From positions 716,586 to 780,585 of the forward strand of contig NZ_CP061320.1 of assembly GCF_018688495.1 (NCBI RefSeq): a stretch of DNA of 64,000 bases. Reading direction: 5' to 3'. Position numbers and translations under genes: made by a program. The notes below the pieces were generated by a model. It worked only from the letters and a program-made list of their open reading frames with translations, did no database searches and had not been told where the DNA came from. The stretch is from Polynucleobacter sp. Adler-ghost. GTDB lineage: Bacteria > Pseudomonadota > Gammaproteobacteria > Burkholderiales > Burkholderiaceae. This document shows positions 50,840 through 59,908 of this stretch, in pieces; the stretch's first letter is position 1, and every line of letters begins with the position of its first letter.

Positions 50840-52012
50840 ATGAGCATTTCGGCCCCTAATTCTTTAAATTCACTCACTCCAGTGGCAGTTTGGTCGCAAG
50901 TGGATGCAACTCATGCTCAAGTTAGCTTGAGTGGTGCAGTCAATGTGTATTCCTTAGCTGGTGTGTGGAGCGAGGTTCGGAACAAGCAAAATCAGTGGTT
51001 AGGGCAAGGAAATACACAAACGCACTCATTGATTTTTGATGCATCACAAGTTAGATCTTTAGATGGATCAGCATTTGCATTTTTGATTGACGTGCAAGAG
51101 GCGCAGAACAAAGCAGGTGGACAGTTTGATATTCAAGGTTTAGATCCTAAGTATCAGCCGCTCTTGCGTGAATTTGATCCTATTAATAAATTATTTCCAG
51201 CAACTTCTGCAAAGCAAAAAAGAAATTTTGTTGTGAGTACTGGTATGGCTGCGCAGAATTTAATGGATGATGCTCGTGGCCTAGTGACATTTACTGGTCA
51301 CCTGTCAGCAGATTTAGTTTGGTCAATACGTAATGTTAGGCAAGTTCGTTGGGGTGATTTTGTTAACGCTGCTGTAGAGGCAGGCATTTCCGCATTACCG
51401 ATTGTTGGCCTAGTGGCATTTTTGATTGGCGTCATTCTGTCCTTTCAGGCTGCGATTGGTATGCAGCAATTCGGCGCCGTCTCATTTGTTGGGCCACTCG
51501 CTGCGCTAGGCATCGTTAGAGAGATGGGGCCACTGATTACTGCGATCTTGCTTGCAGGCCGCTCATCAGCAGCATTTGCAGCCGAGATTGGTACGATGAC
51601 CGTAAACAGTGAAGTGGATGCTTTAGTTACTGGCGGCTTAAGCCCTATCCGATTTCTGGTTGTACCAAGAGTACTGGCCGGAATATTAGTAGCGCCAATA
51701 TTGACCTTGTTTGCCGATATTGTCAGCATTTTTTCTTCGATGCTGACAATGCAAATTTATGGCATTCCCTTTATTAATTTCTACAACGGCATGTTAGCTG
51801 CTGTCGATGTTGAGGATGTGCTCTCTGGTCTTGTTAAGGCCACTCTCTTCGGTGTGGTTATCTCCGCAATGGGTTGTTTACGGGGCATGCAAACTGGTAC
51901 TGGTGCGGCGGCTGTAGGCATCTCCGCAACCCGAGCAGTGGTGAGTAGTATTGTCATGATCGTGTTAGTAGACGGTATCTTTGCCTACATCTCTTACAGG
52001 ACAGGTTTCTGA
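50840..52012 (+). CDS. MlaE-type lipid ABC transporter permease with N-terminal STAS domain
   Basis: About 390 residues from the ATG at 50840. Residues about 1-115 form a STAS-like domain (AQVSLSGAVNVYSLAGVW, LIFDASQVRSLDGSAFAFLIDVQ). The rest is the MlaE permease with FVNAAVEAGISALPIVGLVAFLIGVILSFQAAIGMQQFGA, EMGPLITAILLAGRSSAAFAAEIGTMTVNSEVDAL and GVVISAMGCLRGMQTGTGAAAVG. It moves phospholipid between the membranes with the ATPase, MCE protein and lipoprotein encoded next. In E. coli the STAS protein MlaB is a separate gene; here it is fused. It overlaps the ATPase gene by one base. Confidence 0.9.
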   Translation: MSISAPNSLNSLTPVAVWSQVDATHAQVSLSGAVNVYSLAGVWSEVRNKQNQWLGQGNTQTHSLIFDASQVRSLDGSAFAFLIDVQEAQNKAGGQFDIQGLDPKYQPLLREFDPINKLFPATSAKQKRNFVVSTGMAAQNLMDDARGLVTFTGHLSADLVWSIRNVRQVRWGDFVNAAVEAGISALPIVGLVAFLIGVILSFQAAIGMQQFGAVSFVGPLAALGIVREMGPLITAILLAGRSSAAFAAEIGTMTVNSEVDALVTGGLSPIRFLVVPRVLAGILVAPILTLFADIVSIFSSMLTMQIYGIPFINFYNGMLAAVDVEDVLSGLVKATLFGVVISAMGCLRGMQTGTGAAAVGISATRAVVSSIVMIVLVDGIFAYISYRTGF

Positions 52013-52779
52013 TGGATGCACTAGGTAAAGCGATTGATGTGCAAAACCTCACCGTAGGCTATGGCTCAAAAGTGCTGTTACAGAACCTGAACTTCTCTGT
52101 CAAGAGTGGTGAGATCTTTGTGATTTTGGGTGGATCAGGTTGCGGTAAATCAAGCCTCTTAAAGAATTTATTCGGCCTATATCAACCACTTGCTGGAGAT
52201 GTGTTGATCGAGGGTCAAAATATCACTACCGCCCAAGGCGCTGAGCGCCAAAAAATCATGACGAGCTTTGGGGTGATGTATCAGCAGGGCGCTTTATTCG
52301 GTTCCATGAGTTTATTGGATAACGTGACTCTCTTTATGGAAGAGTACACCCAACTGACTAGAGAGCAGATGAATTTATTAGCCCGATGCAAACTGGACTT
52401 GGTAGGCTTGCTTCCATACGAAACGTATATGCCTAGCGAAATTAGCGGTGGCATGCAAAAGCGGGCTGCAATTGCCCGTGCGATGGCTTTGGATCCTAAA
52501 ATATTATTTTTGGATGAGCCTTCAGCGGGTCTTGATCCGATTACGTCGGCTGATCTCGATAGTACGATTTTAGATCTTTCAAAAAACTTAGGATTTACTT
52601 TTGTGATTGTTTCTCACGAGTTAGCTAGTATTTATTCTATTGCCGACAAAGTCATCATGTTGGATAAAGATGCTACAGGCATTATTGCCGAGGGAGATCC
52701 TAAGGCATTAAGAGACAGCAGCAAAGATCCCCGGGTACACCAATTTTTTAATCGCATCATGAGCAAGGACGCAGCATGA
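52012..52779 (+). CDS. MlaF-type lipid ABC transporter ATPase
   Basis: A 255-residue ABC ATPase. Walker A GGSGCGKSS is near residue 41, Q-loop YQQGALF, signature ISGGMQKRAAIARAMA, Walker B ILFLDEPSAGLD and the switch His in VSHEL. EYTQLTREQMNLLARCKLDLVGL is typical of MlaF. It powers the STAS-MlaE permease. Start and stop overlap the neighbouring genes by one and four bases. Confidence 0.93.
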   Translation: MDALGKAIDVQNLTVGYGSKVLLQNLNFSVKSGEIFVILGGSGCGKSSLLKNLFGLYQPLAGDVLIEGQNITTAQGAERQKIMTSFGVMYQQGALFGSMSLLDNVTLFMEEYTQLTREQMNLLARCKLDLVGLLPYETYMPSEISGGMQKRAAIARAMALDPKILFLDEPSAGLDPITSADLDSTILDLSKNLGFTFVIVSHELASIYSIADKVIMLDKDATGIIAEGDPKALRDSSKDPRVHQFFNRIMSKDAA

Positions 52780-53690
52780 GTAATAACTCCAACCCGAATT
52801 ACTTCCGTCTTGGCATTTTTGTTCTCGCGGCAATCGGTGCACTGCTCTTCATCATCTTGATCTTTGGCTCAGGGCAATTTTTTAAAAAATCATTTGTAGT
52901 TGAAACTTACGTCAAGCAATCAGTGACTGGCTTGGATGCTGGTGCGGCAGTGCGCTTTAGAGGCGTCAAGATTGGACAGGTAACATTGATTGCTTTATCG
53001 GGTGACTTGTATGAGAAAGAAGTCCCGATGATTCAGAAGCAAGAGTATGTTGTGGTGAGAATGCAGATCTATGGTGATGCTATTGAGAAAAGTCACCTAG
53101 AAACATTCATTAAAGATAATTTACGTGCACGTATACGGTCAATGGGTATTACTGGCGTTAATTATGTTGAGCTAGATTTCTATCCCGGTGCCGCTCAATA
53201 CTCCCAATTATCTTACCCTTGGACGCCCGAATATGCGGTGGTCCCTTCAATGCCCAACCAAGCAGATGAAATTATTTCCGGAATTCAGAAGTTAATTGGT
53301 GCACTCAATGGCATGGACATCGATGGAACTCAGAAGAAGTTTGATGCCTTACTGAGTAATCTAAATCAATTGATGTCTGGTGACGGCAAAAATAATGCGG
53401 GTCTGATCAATACAGTTCAAGATCTTAATGTCTTGTTGGATCGAATTGCAAAAGTCACTGATAAAGATCAGCTCAATATTCTGATGCGTGAATTGGTGGC
53501 GACTATGGTTTCTTTGCGTCAAACCGTCACTAGTGTTCAGGGTGATACCACTGCAACCCTGGAGAATCTGCGTCAGGCTAGTGAGCAGTTAAATGAATTT
53601 ACCCGAGTCGCAAGTCAATCGCCATCTACTCTGATTTGGGGTGAGCCACCTGCACGTATCACACCTCCAATGAATGGAGTCCAAAAATGA
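52776..53690 (+). CDS. MCE/MlaD domain substrate-binding protein
   Basis: A 304-residue protein with one N-terminal membrane segment (YFRLGIFVLAAIGALLFIILIFGSGQF). The MCE domain follows: VETYVKQSVTGLDAGAAVRFRGVKIGQVTLIAL, MGITGVNYVELDF. A long helical C-terminal region (LDRIAKVTDKDQLNILMRELVATMVSLRQTV) forms the periplasmic needle or hexamer. It binds lipid for the transporter. ATGA overlaps on both sides. Length and helical tail are closer to PqiB/YebT-like or Mce4-type proteins than to the short E. coli MlaD. Confidence 0.9.
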   Translation: MSNNSNPNYFRLGIFVLAAIGALLFIILIFGSGQFFKKSFVVETYVKQSVTGLDAGAAVRFRGVKIGQVTLIALSGDLYEKEVPMIQKQEYVVVRMQIYGDAIEKSHLETFIKDNLRARIRSMGITGVNYVELDFYPGAAQYSQLSYPWTPEYAVVPSMPNQADEIISGIQKLIGALNGMDIDGTQKKFDALLSNLNQLMSGDGKNNAGLINTVQDLNVLLDRIAKVTDKDQLNILMRELVATMVSLRQTVTSVQGDTTATLENLRQASEQLNEFTRVASQSPSTLIWGEPPARITPPMNGVQK

Positions 53691-54343
53691 AAATTCAGAT
53701 GACTACAAATTCTCGCTGGATTCAGTTTGTCGCCTTTGTATTGATGGCGGCCACATTAAGTGCATGCTCATTACCGAAAAGACCCGCATTAGAGATCAGT
53801 AGTTGGATGGTTGCCCCAGAGCGTACTGGCGCCCCCTATAAGCCGCGAAGTGATTTATGGCTCAAGATGGGTTCATCATCTACAACACCACCTTTTGACG
53901 GCAAGTCTTTGGTTTATCGCTTGGGTGATCAGCGCTATGAAAAGGATTTTTATAATACCTATTCTGCTTTACCCAATGAGATGGTTGGTAATGCGACACG
54001 TCAGTGGTTGAATAATGCCCAGATCTTCTCTATGACCGTAGGTCAGGGCAATAGCTTCTTTCCGTATTACATCTTGCAGACATCGATAGAGGAGTTTTAT
54101 GGTGATTACCGTGTTCGACCAGAGGCTGTGGTAACGATAGAATTTTTCCTGACTGCAACTGATCCCCAAAAGCGCAATCCAGTGATTGGTAAAAATCGCT
54201 ATACCAAGAGAGTCGTGCTCAAAGATAACACCCCCCAGGCATTGGTGCTGGGCCAGCAGGAAGCCCTGGCGCAGATTTTGAAAGAGTATGAGGTGGTACT
54301 TTATAAGTACGCTGGCAATCTGCCTCCACCTCTAGGGCAGTAG
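53687..54343 (+). CDS. ABC-type transport auxiliary lipoprotein (PqiC-like)
   Basis: A 218-residue lipoprotein: signal sequence, lipobox LSAC around residue 27, then the DUF330/PqiC-like fold with LVYRLGDQRYEKDFYNTYSALPNEMVGNATRQWL, YILQTSIEEFYGDYRV and a C-terminal helix (QALVLGQQEALAQILKEYEVVLYKYA). Such lipoproteins form rings at the outer membrane that dock the MCE channel. It is the last gene of the four-gene transport operon. No MlaA or MlaC gene is present, so the system is Pqi/Mce-like in its outer-membrane side. Confidence 0.85.
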   Translation: MKIQMTTNSRWIQFVAFVLMAATLSACSLPKRPALEISSWMVAPERTGAPYKPRSDLWLKMGSSSTTPPFDGKSLVYRLGDQRYEKDFYNTYSALPNEMVGNATRQWLNNAQIFSMTVGQGNSFFPYYILQTSIEEFYGDYRVRPEAVVTIEFFLTATDPQKRNPVIGKNRYTKRVVLKDNTPQALVLGQQEALAQILKEYEVVLYKYAGNLPPPLGQ

Positions 54344-54385
54344 GCAATTTAGAATGACAACATCTATAAAAATATTGGAGAAGAC

Positions 54386-55171
54386 ATGGATTTAGGACTC
54401 AAAGGTAAGGTTGCTTTGGTGATGGCATCTAGCCGAGGTTTAGGTCAGGCGATGGCGGTTTCTTTGGCGCGTGAGGGTGTCAAAGTGGCAGTGACTGGCC
54501 GCAATCCCGAGGGATTAAAAAAATCAGTTGAAATGATTGAAGCTGCCGGTGGAACAGCTTTTGCTCTGACCTGGGATCTTTCTGATGCATCCCTGATCGA
54601 TAGCTTGGTGAGTAAGGTGGAGAAAGAACTGGGCCCGATTGATATCTTGGTAAACAACACCGGTGGACCTCCCCCGACATTAGCGGCAGGGCAAGACCCC
54701 GCTTTGTGGCAAAAGAGTTTTAACGATATGGTTCTATCACTCATCAGTATCACAGATCGAGTTCTACCAGGAATGCGTCAGCGTAAATGGGGTCGCATTA
54801 TTACCAGCACCACTTCAGGTGCTATTGCCCCCATTAAGAATCTCGCCATCTCCAATACCTTGCGTGCTGCATTGCTGGCTTGGTCTAAAACCCTATCTGC
54901 AGAAGTAGCAGCTGATGGAATTACCGTGAATGTGATCATGCCAGGTCGCGTAGCAACTGATCGTTTGCGTCAGTTAGATGAAGCACGTGCCCAACGTGAA
55001 AATGTGAGCTATGAATCTGTTGTTCAAGCCAGCTTGAAGCAAATTCCGATGGGTCGTTACGGTGATCCACAGGAGTATGGAGATACCGCGGCGTTTTTGG
55101 CTAGTCAAAATGCCTCCTACATTACTGGCTCAGTGATTCGTGTAGATGGTGGCCAGATTCAGGCTATCTAA
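54386..55171 (+). CDS. Short-chain dehydrogenase/reductase
   Basis: A 261-residue SDR. The cofactor motif is ALVMASSRGLGQAMAVSLA, with an Arg (TGRNPEG) after the second strand that suggests NADPH. IDILVNNTGGPPP follows. In place of a simple Tyr-x-x-x-Lys there is SNTLRAALLAWSKTLSAEV, with Asn/Ser-Thr where Tyr usually stands, so the normal catalytic Tyr is missing or shifted. The C-terminal YITGSVIRVDGG is intact. This variant subclass (3-oxoacyl reductase-like, NNTGGPPP) is common in Burkholderiales, and its substrate is unknown. Confidence 0.88.
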   Translation: MDLGLKGKVALVMASSRGLGQAMAVSLAREGVKVAVTGRNPEGLKKSVEMIEAAGGTAFALTWDLSDASLIDSLVSKVEKELGPIDILVNNTGGPPPTLAAGQDPALWQKSFNDMVLSLISITDRVLPGMRQRKWGRIITSTTSGAIAPIKNLAISNTLRAALLAWSKTLSAEVAADGITVNVIMPGRVATDRLRQLDEARAQRENVSYESVVQASLKQIPMGRYGDPQEYGDTAAFLASQNASYITGSVIRVDGGQIQAI

Positions 55172-57653
55172 AGTAGTGTTAACCAGCTTTCTGCGGGCTA
55201 TTCAGCGAGACCTTCGATCTAGTGAACTAGTAGCACTTTTGGTCGCGCTGACGCTCTCGGTGGCCGCCTTATCCAGCGTGAGTTTCTTGGCTGACCGCAT
55301 GCAGCGAGCCTTTCAGTTCGATGCACGCCAGCTGCTTGCTGCGGATCTATTAATCGTTTCTGATCAGCCACTGCCCGAGCGCTTCATTCAGGAAGCCAAG
55401 GGGCGACAGCTGAGCTTGGCTCAAACCATTGTCTTTCCGAGTATGGCCACAGTAGGGGCGCAAAGTAAGTTGGCTTCCCTTAAGGCTGTGAGTTCTGCCT
55501 ATCCCTTACGCGGTAGCTTGCAAGTATCACCTTCGTCAGTCAGCGCAACTCCAGCAGTGGGTTCGGTCTGGGTGGATCCCGCAATGCTCAATTCGCTAAA
55601 GGCAAATGTTGGTGACCAGATGCTATTGGGTGATAAGACATTTCTCATTAGCGGCATTTTGGAACGCGAGCTCGATCGGGGTGCTGGCTTTATGAACTTC
55701 GCTCCACGCGTGATGATGTCGCTAGATGATTTGCCAGCCACAGGTCTAATTGGTCTCGGTAGTCGCGTAAGCTATCGACTTCTTCTGGCAGGCAATGATT
55801 CGTCCATCTCTGATTATGCGCAGTGGGCAACGCAATCGATTGCATCCGAAAGTCTCCGAGGATTGCGGATTGAGACCTTGGAAAATGCGCAGCCTGTCAT
55901 GCGTAAAACCCTCGAGCGGGCTGAGCGCTTTTTAGCCTTGGTTGCCTTACTAACAGCCATGGTAGCTGCGGTTGCGATTGCCTTGTCAGCACGTCGTTAT
56001 GTTTTAAAGCAGGCCGATGTTTGCGCGGTCATGAAATGCCTTGGCGCAAGCCAAAAGACGATTCTAGTGAATCAAGTCAAGATATTGGGCGCTCTGTGTA
56101 TATTGGCTGCTGTGATGGGCGCTGGGATTGCTTATGGCGTTCAAGAGATATTGATTGGCATATTGGGTAATCTAATATTGGCTAATTTACCCGCACTCTC
56201 ACTCTGGCCTTTGGTCTGGAGTATTTTGTTTTCCTCCTGTCTGCTAGTTGGCTTTGCTGGGCCACCTTTATTGAGTTTAGTCACGATTTCACCGGTGCGA
56301 CTGATTCGCAAAGAGTTGGGTTCGGTGAACATCAAGGTGCTGTGGGTTGCACTCTTTGGATTGAGTACTTGCCTTATCTTGATCGCGCTTGCAGCTCAAG
56401 ATTGGAAGCTAGCCTCTTGGGTTGCCGCTAGTTTTGGCTTAGCTCTTGTACTCTTTGCTGCAGTTTCTTGGTTATGTCTAGGTTTACTCAAGCTCCTGTT
56501 CTCTAGGTGGAGCAATCATCACTTCGCGCTACGCTTTGCACTTACAGTTCAAGCACGTCGCTCTGGCTTTGCAGTCATGCAAATCACGGCGCTAGGTATT
56601 GCCTTAATGGCCTTATTACTCATTCTCTTGCTCCGACAAGATTTATTGGCTACTTGGCAGGGCAATATCCCAGTCGATGCACCCAATCGCTTCATGATTA
56701 ATGTTCAGGAAGATCAAAAGTCTAGTATCACTCGCTCACTACTGGATGCGGGAGTAGCAAAGCCGAGTTTTAGCCCCATGGTTCGTGCGCGCTTAGTTGA
56801 GGTGAATGGAAAGACCATTGGGCCCAATGACTACATTGATGACAATGCGCGCCGCTTAGTTGATCGAGAATTCAATCTCTCGTATACCGAGCAGTTGCCT
56901 GAGGGTAATCGGATTACTTCCGGCAAATGGCTTGAAGGCAGCGCGCCGCAAGTTTCTTTAGAGGCGGGGATTGCGAAGACTTTGAAGTTAAAACTGGGTG
57001 ATCAAATGACTTTTGAGCTTGCTGGTGAGAAAGTTACTGCGCCTATTACCTCTTTGCGTAAGTTGGATTGGAGTTCGATGAAGGTGAATTTCTTTGTCAT
57101 CATGCCGCCCGCAACGCTCGCAGAAATGCCCCAGTCTTGGATTACTTCGTATTATCAAAGCACTGCAATTGAAGGTTTGGATTATCAACTTGCGCAGGCC
57201 TATCCCAATCTCACCATCGTGGATGTCGGAGCATCGCTAAAACAAATCCAGGATGTGCTGGATAGACTGTCTTCTGTATTAGGCCTCTTGTTCGCTTTCA
57301 CTATTGGGGCGGCAATTTTAGTTTTAGTGGCTGCGATAGCGGCAACCCAAGATGAACGTTTCAGGAGCGCAGCCTTGTTAAAAGCAGTAGGTGCGTCGCG
57401 CTATCTACTAGGGAAGATTGCATTAGCCGAGCTCCTGATTATTGGAGTGCTTGCTGGAACTTTGGCTGGACTCGCTGCTGGAATTGCAGCATGGGCACTT
57501 GGCCGTTTTGTATTGGAGATTGAATTCAATGCGTTTGCGCAGTCATTGGCGATGGGTATCGGCTTTGGGGTAACTGCTTGCCTATTGGCGGGTTATCGCT
57601 TTCAGAGAAGAATTCAAACCGCTACTGCAATGGAATGTTTGCGTGAGATCTAA
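55146..57653 (+). CDS. FtsX-like ABC transporter permease (YbbP type)
   Basis: An 835-residue membrane protein with two FtsX-like modules. Near the N-terminus are LRAIQRDLRSSELVALLVALTLSVAALSSVSFLADRM and a MacB-like periplasmic domain. Then come LVALLTAMVAAVAIALSARRYVLKQADVCAVMKCLGASQKTILV, a middle set of helices, and the last module ILVLVAAIAATQDERFRSAALLKAVGASRYLLGK. E. coli YbbP (804 residues) has this layout and pairs with ATPase YbbA. No ABC ATPase gene is adjacent here. The ATG at 55146 overlaps the SDR gene; a GTG at 55176, just after the SDR stop, is an equally likely start. Confidence 0.85.
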   Translation: MVARFRLSKVVLTSFLRAIQRDLRSSELVALLVALTLSVAALSSVSFLADRMQRAFQFDARQLLAADLLIVSDQPLPERFIQEAKGRQLSLAQTIVFPSMATVGAQSKLASLKAVSSAYPLRGSLQVSPSSVSATPAVGSVWVDPAMLNSLKANVGDQMLLGDKTFLISGILERELDRGAGFMNFAPRVMMSLDDLPATGLIGLGSRVSYRLLLAGNDSSISDYAQWATQSIASESLRGLRIETLENAQPVMRKTLERAERFLALVALLTAMVAAVAIALSARRYVLKQADVCAVMKCLGASQKTILVNQVKILGALCILAAVMGAGIAYGVQEILIGILGNLILANLPALSLWPLVWSILFSSCLLVGFAGPPLLSLVTISPVRLIRKELGSVNIKVLWVALFGLSTCLILIALAAQDWKLASWVAASFGLALVLFAAVSWLCLGLLKLLFSRWSNHHFALRFALTVQARRSGFAVMQITALGIALMALLLILLLRQDLLATWQGNIPVDAPNRFMINVQEDQKSSITRSLLDAGVAKPSFSPMVRARLVEVNGKTIGPNDYIDDNARRLVDREFNLSYTEQLPEGNRITSGKWLEGSAPQVSLEAGIAKTLKLKLGDQMTFELAGEKVTAPITSLRKLDWSSMKVNFFVIMPPATLAEMPQSWITSYYQSTAIEGLDYQLAQAYPNLTIVDVGASLKQIQDVLDRLSSVLGLLFAFTIGAAILVLVAAIAATQDERFRSAALLKAVGASRYLLGKIALAELLIIGVLAGTLAGLAAGIAAWALGRFVLEIEFNAFAQSLAMGIGFGVTACLLAGYRFQRRIQTATAMECLREI

Positions 57654-57676
57654 CTCGACTGAAGGCTTAGGTCTAC

Positions 57677-58216
57677 TTAATTGAGCTTTACTAAGTTCTT
57701 CGGTAATTCCACTAAACGCGTTCCACTTAAACGGTCTGGCAGACTCTGACGTAGCAGAGGTTTAACGCGATCCAAGTAAATGCTGAGTGGCCACAGAAAT
57801 AAAGCAACTGCAAATAGCATTTCAATAATCTGCCATTTTTGCAGCTCGAACAACCACTGCAAAAGTACGCAAGGCACTAGCCACAAGGATCCAAAAAAAT
57901 AACGCCAAATCGCTTGCTTGCGAGTCAGGTTGTATCCGCCTGGACCAATTATGCGTACTCGCCATGTTTGCATCGCCAGTGTCTGTCCTGACTTAGTCCA
58001 ATACCAAACAAAGTAAATGCCCAGAACAGCATAGAGATAGAGAAAGGTGAGCCAGCTTGGCAGAGATGCGCCAAACAAAATGCCCAATCCCAAATTTGGA
58101 AGGAGGAAGGTAAGGGCAATGACGCCTAATAAAACCAATTGCTCATAAAGAATACAAGAGACCCGTCGCCAAAATTGTGGAGCAGGGAGCAGGTTTAATT
58201 CAGCGGGGCTAATCAC
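57677..58216 (-). CDS. RDD family membrane protein
   Basis: A 179-residue protein with four membrane helices. The start LPAPQFWRRVSCILYEQLVLLGVIALTFLLP, the internal YFVWYWTKSGQTLAMQTWRVRIIGPGG and WRYFFGSLWLVPCVLLQWLF match RDD proteins, although the first Arg-Asp-Asp motif is altered to Arg-Arg-Val-Ser. The function is unknown. It ends the minus-strand cluster of sigma factor, DUF3619, DUF3106 and RDD genes, four bases after the DUF3106 gene. Confidence 0.88.
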   Translation of the reverse strand: MISPAELNLLPAPQFWRRVSCILYEQLVLLGVIALTFLLPNLGLGILFGASLPSWLTFLYLYAVLGIYFVWYWTKSGQTLAMQTWRVRIIGPGGYNLTRKQAIWRYFFGSLWLVPCVLLQWLFELQKWQIIEMLFAVALFLWPLSIYLDRVKPLLRQSLPDRLSGTRLVELPKNLVKLN

Positions 58217-58219
58217 GAC

Positions 58220-58852
58220 TTAGGGATTATTTGAGCCGCTATCAGTGCTCGTGTTTGTTGCTGGAGACTCTGAGGCTGGAGTGCTACCGGGTGCTGGAGG
58301 TGGCGCTAAGTTCGATTTTTCTTTAATCGGATGCTGCTGCAAGGTTGGTGCGTTTGCAGCTGTCGGCTTTTTCTTATTAACCTCTGCTTGGGCTAACTTC
58401 TTCTTTTGCTCATCACTCAGTTTTTGATATGCACTCCAAGCTTCTGCTTTTTTCTCAGCAGGAAACTTGAGACTGCTTAAGTAGTTTTCACGAGCAAGCC
58501 GGCGTTCTTTTTGTGAGAGCTTAGACCATCCATTCATGCGGGCTTGCAGTCGCTGTTGATCAGTCTCACTCATTTTGGGATATAGATTGGCAACCTGTAT
58601 CCATTTTTTGCGGCTGTCTGGGAGCATGTAATCCCAATCATCTTCCAGTGGAGCTAGGATTTTTTGTTGTTCTGGTTTAAGGTTTTCCCAAGTGCCATCC
58701 GGTTTTTTCTCTGGGATGCCAGTAGTTTTTCCATGGGCAGCTGCCGATGTTTGAGCGAATATGTCTGAGCTTTGTACCGACCCTAGGGCGCCAATCACTA
58801 GCATCATGCTGATGCTTAGTGAGGCGCTCAAGGACCGTCGATTTTTTAGCAT
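58220..58852 (-). CDS. DUF3106 domain secreted protein
   Basis: A 210-residue protein with a signal peptide. The mature part has repeated short motifs: WENLKPEQQKILAPLEDDWDYMLPDSRKKWIQVANLYPKM, then RMNGWSKLSQKERRLARENY and WSAYQKLSDEQKKKLAQAE. It is followed by a Pro/Ala/Ser-rich tail. This is the DUF3106 pattern, periplasmic with unknown function. It sits between the DUF3619 and RDD genes, the common Burkholderiales order, and may be controlled by the sigma factor cluster upstream. Confidence 0.88.
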   Translation of the reverse strand: MLKNRRSLSASLSISMMLVIGALGSVQSSDIFAQTSAAAHGKTTGIPEKKPDGTWENLKPEQQKILAPLEDDWDYMLPDSRKKWIQVANLYPKMSETDQQRLQARMNGWSKLSQKERRLARENYLSSLKFPAEKKAEAWSAYQKLSDEQKKKLAQAEVNKKKPTAANAPTLQQHPIKEKSNLAPPPAPGSTPASESPATNTSTDSGSNNP

Positions 58853-58877
58853 GCGCTAACTGAGCTCGCTATGTCAC

Positions 58878-59342
58878 TTAGGATGGAGTCTTAACTGAGC
58901 TAAGACTATCTTGATCTGATTCCGATAAAGGACCATTTTTGAGGAAGCCCAAAAAGCCGCTATCAGCATACGCATCTGGAGGGACATCATCAGTTAGGAG
59001 GGCGACATCTAGCTCGGCAATGTCATTGATACGGGAATCCTGCTGCCATTGGGCGATACCAATGAGGCCAAATACTAATACGACTAGTGGGGCAACCCAA
59101 CCCACGTTATCCCAGAATGAACGTGAGCCAGAAGACCAGCTTCCGCTAGAACTCGCTAAAACATGCTGAGCAATGCGTGCTTTTTCGGGTTTTTTGAGAG
59201 AAAGGGCTTTGATGCGCGCTGCATAAAGACGATCTTTGACTCCAGCTGGCAGGGATTGGGATCCTTGGCGGAGCAGGGCGGCGGCAGTCAGACCAAATTG
59301 ATCTGCTTCTCTTGTGCTGAGAGTGTCTTCGTTGCGGTTCAC
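58878..59342 (-). CDS. DUF3619 family protein, probable anti-sigma partner
   Basis: A 154-residue protein with a cytoplasmic N-terminal half (READQFGLTAAALLRQGSQSLPAGVKDRLYAARIKALSLKK) and one membrane helix (VGWVAPLVVLVFGLIGIAQW), then a short periplasmic tail. Its N-terminal part and its four-base overlap with the sigma factor gene suggest an anti-sigma or sigma-regulating role. That is inferred from context; the family itself is uncharacterised. Confidence 0.85.
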   Translation of the reverse strand: MNRNEDTLSTREADQFGLTAAALLRQGSQSLPAGVKDRLYAARIKALSLKKPEKARIAQHVLASSSGSWSSGSRSFWDNVGWVAPLVVLVFGLIGIAQWQQDSRINDIAELDVALLTDDVPPDAYADSGFLGFLKNGPLSESDQDSLSSVKTPS

Positions 59343-59908
59343 AGGGTAATTCCTTTTAATTTCAATGCTTTAGCTAGAGCCTGAGTGGCTCTTGAGCAGT
59401 GGGTTTTGACGCTTCCCTCGCTACAACTCATCGCTAGGGCAGTTTCAGTAATACTCAGCTCATCCCAATAACGCATCAGGAAGGCTTCTCGTTGACGGGC
59501 AGGCAATTTTGATATTTCCGACTCTAGAGCCTGTAATAGCTGACTACGTTCAAGCTTAAATGCACCATCTTGGTGAATTTCACTATCATCCGGAGCTGAG
59601 AGGGACTCTAGGGGGTCAAAATCATCGCTTTCATCGGATTTCTTGCCCATATTCGAGAATAGAGTGACCCAGGTATTGCGAACTTTTTGACGTCTAAACC
59701 AGTCATGAATGCGGTTTTGCAAGATTCTAGTGAAAACCAGAGGTAATTCCGCTGCAGGGCGGTCGCCATATTTTTCTGCCAACTTAATCATGGCGTCTTG
59801 AACAATGTCTAAGGCCGCATCGTCATCTCGCACAGCATAGACCGCTTGCTTGAAAGCGCGCTGCTCAACACTGCTCAGAAAGTCAGAAAGTTCTTGGGGT
59901 GAAGCCAT
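59339..59908 (-). CDS. RNA polymerase sigma-70 family (ECF-like) factor
   Basis: A 189-residue sigma factor with region 2 (FKQAVYAVRDDDAALDIVQDAMIKLAEKYGDRPAAELPLVFTRILQNRIHDWFRRQKVRN), an acidic linker with DDFDPLESLSAPDDSE, and region 4 (LESEISKLPARQREAFLMRYWDELSITETALAMSCSEGSVKTHCSRATQALAKAL). It lacks region 3. It is translated into the DUF3619 gene through a four-base overlap. The target promoters are unknown. Confidence 0.93.
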   Translation of the reverse strand: MASPQELSDFLSSVEQRAFKQAVYAVRDDDAALDIVQDAMIKLAEKYGDRPAAELPLVFTRILQNRIHDWFRRQKVRNTWVTLFSNMGKKSDESDDFDPLESLSAPDDSEIHQDGAFKLERSQLLQALESEISKLPARQREAFLMRYWDELSITETALAMSCSEGSVKTHCSRATQALAKALKLKGITL

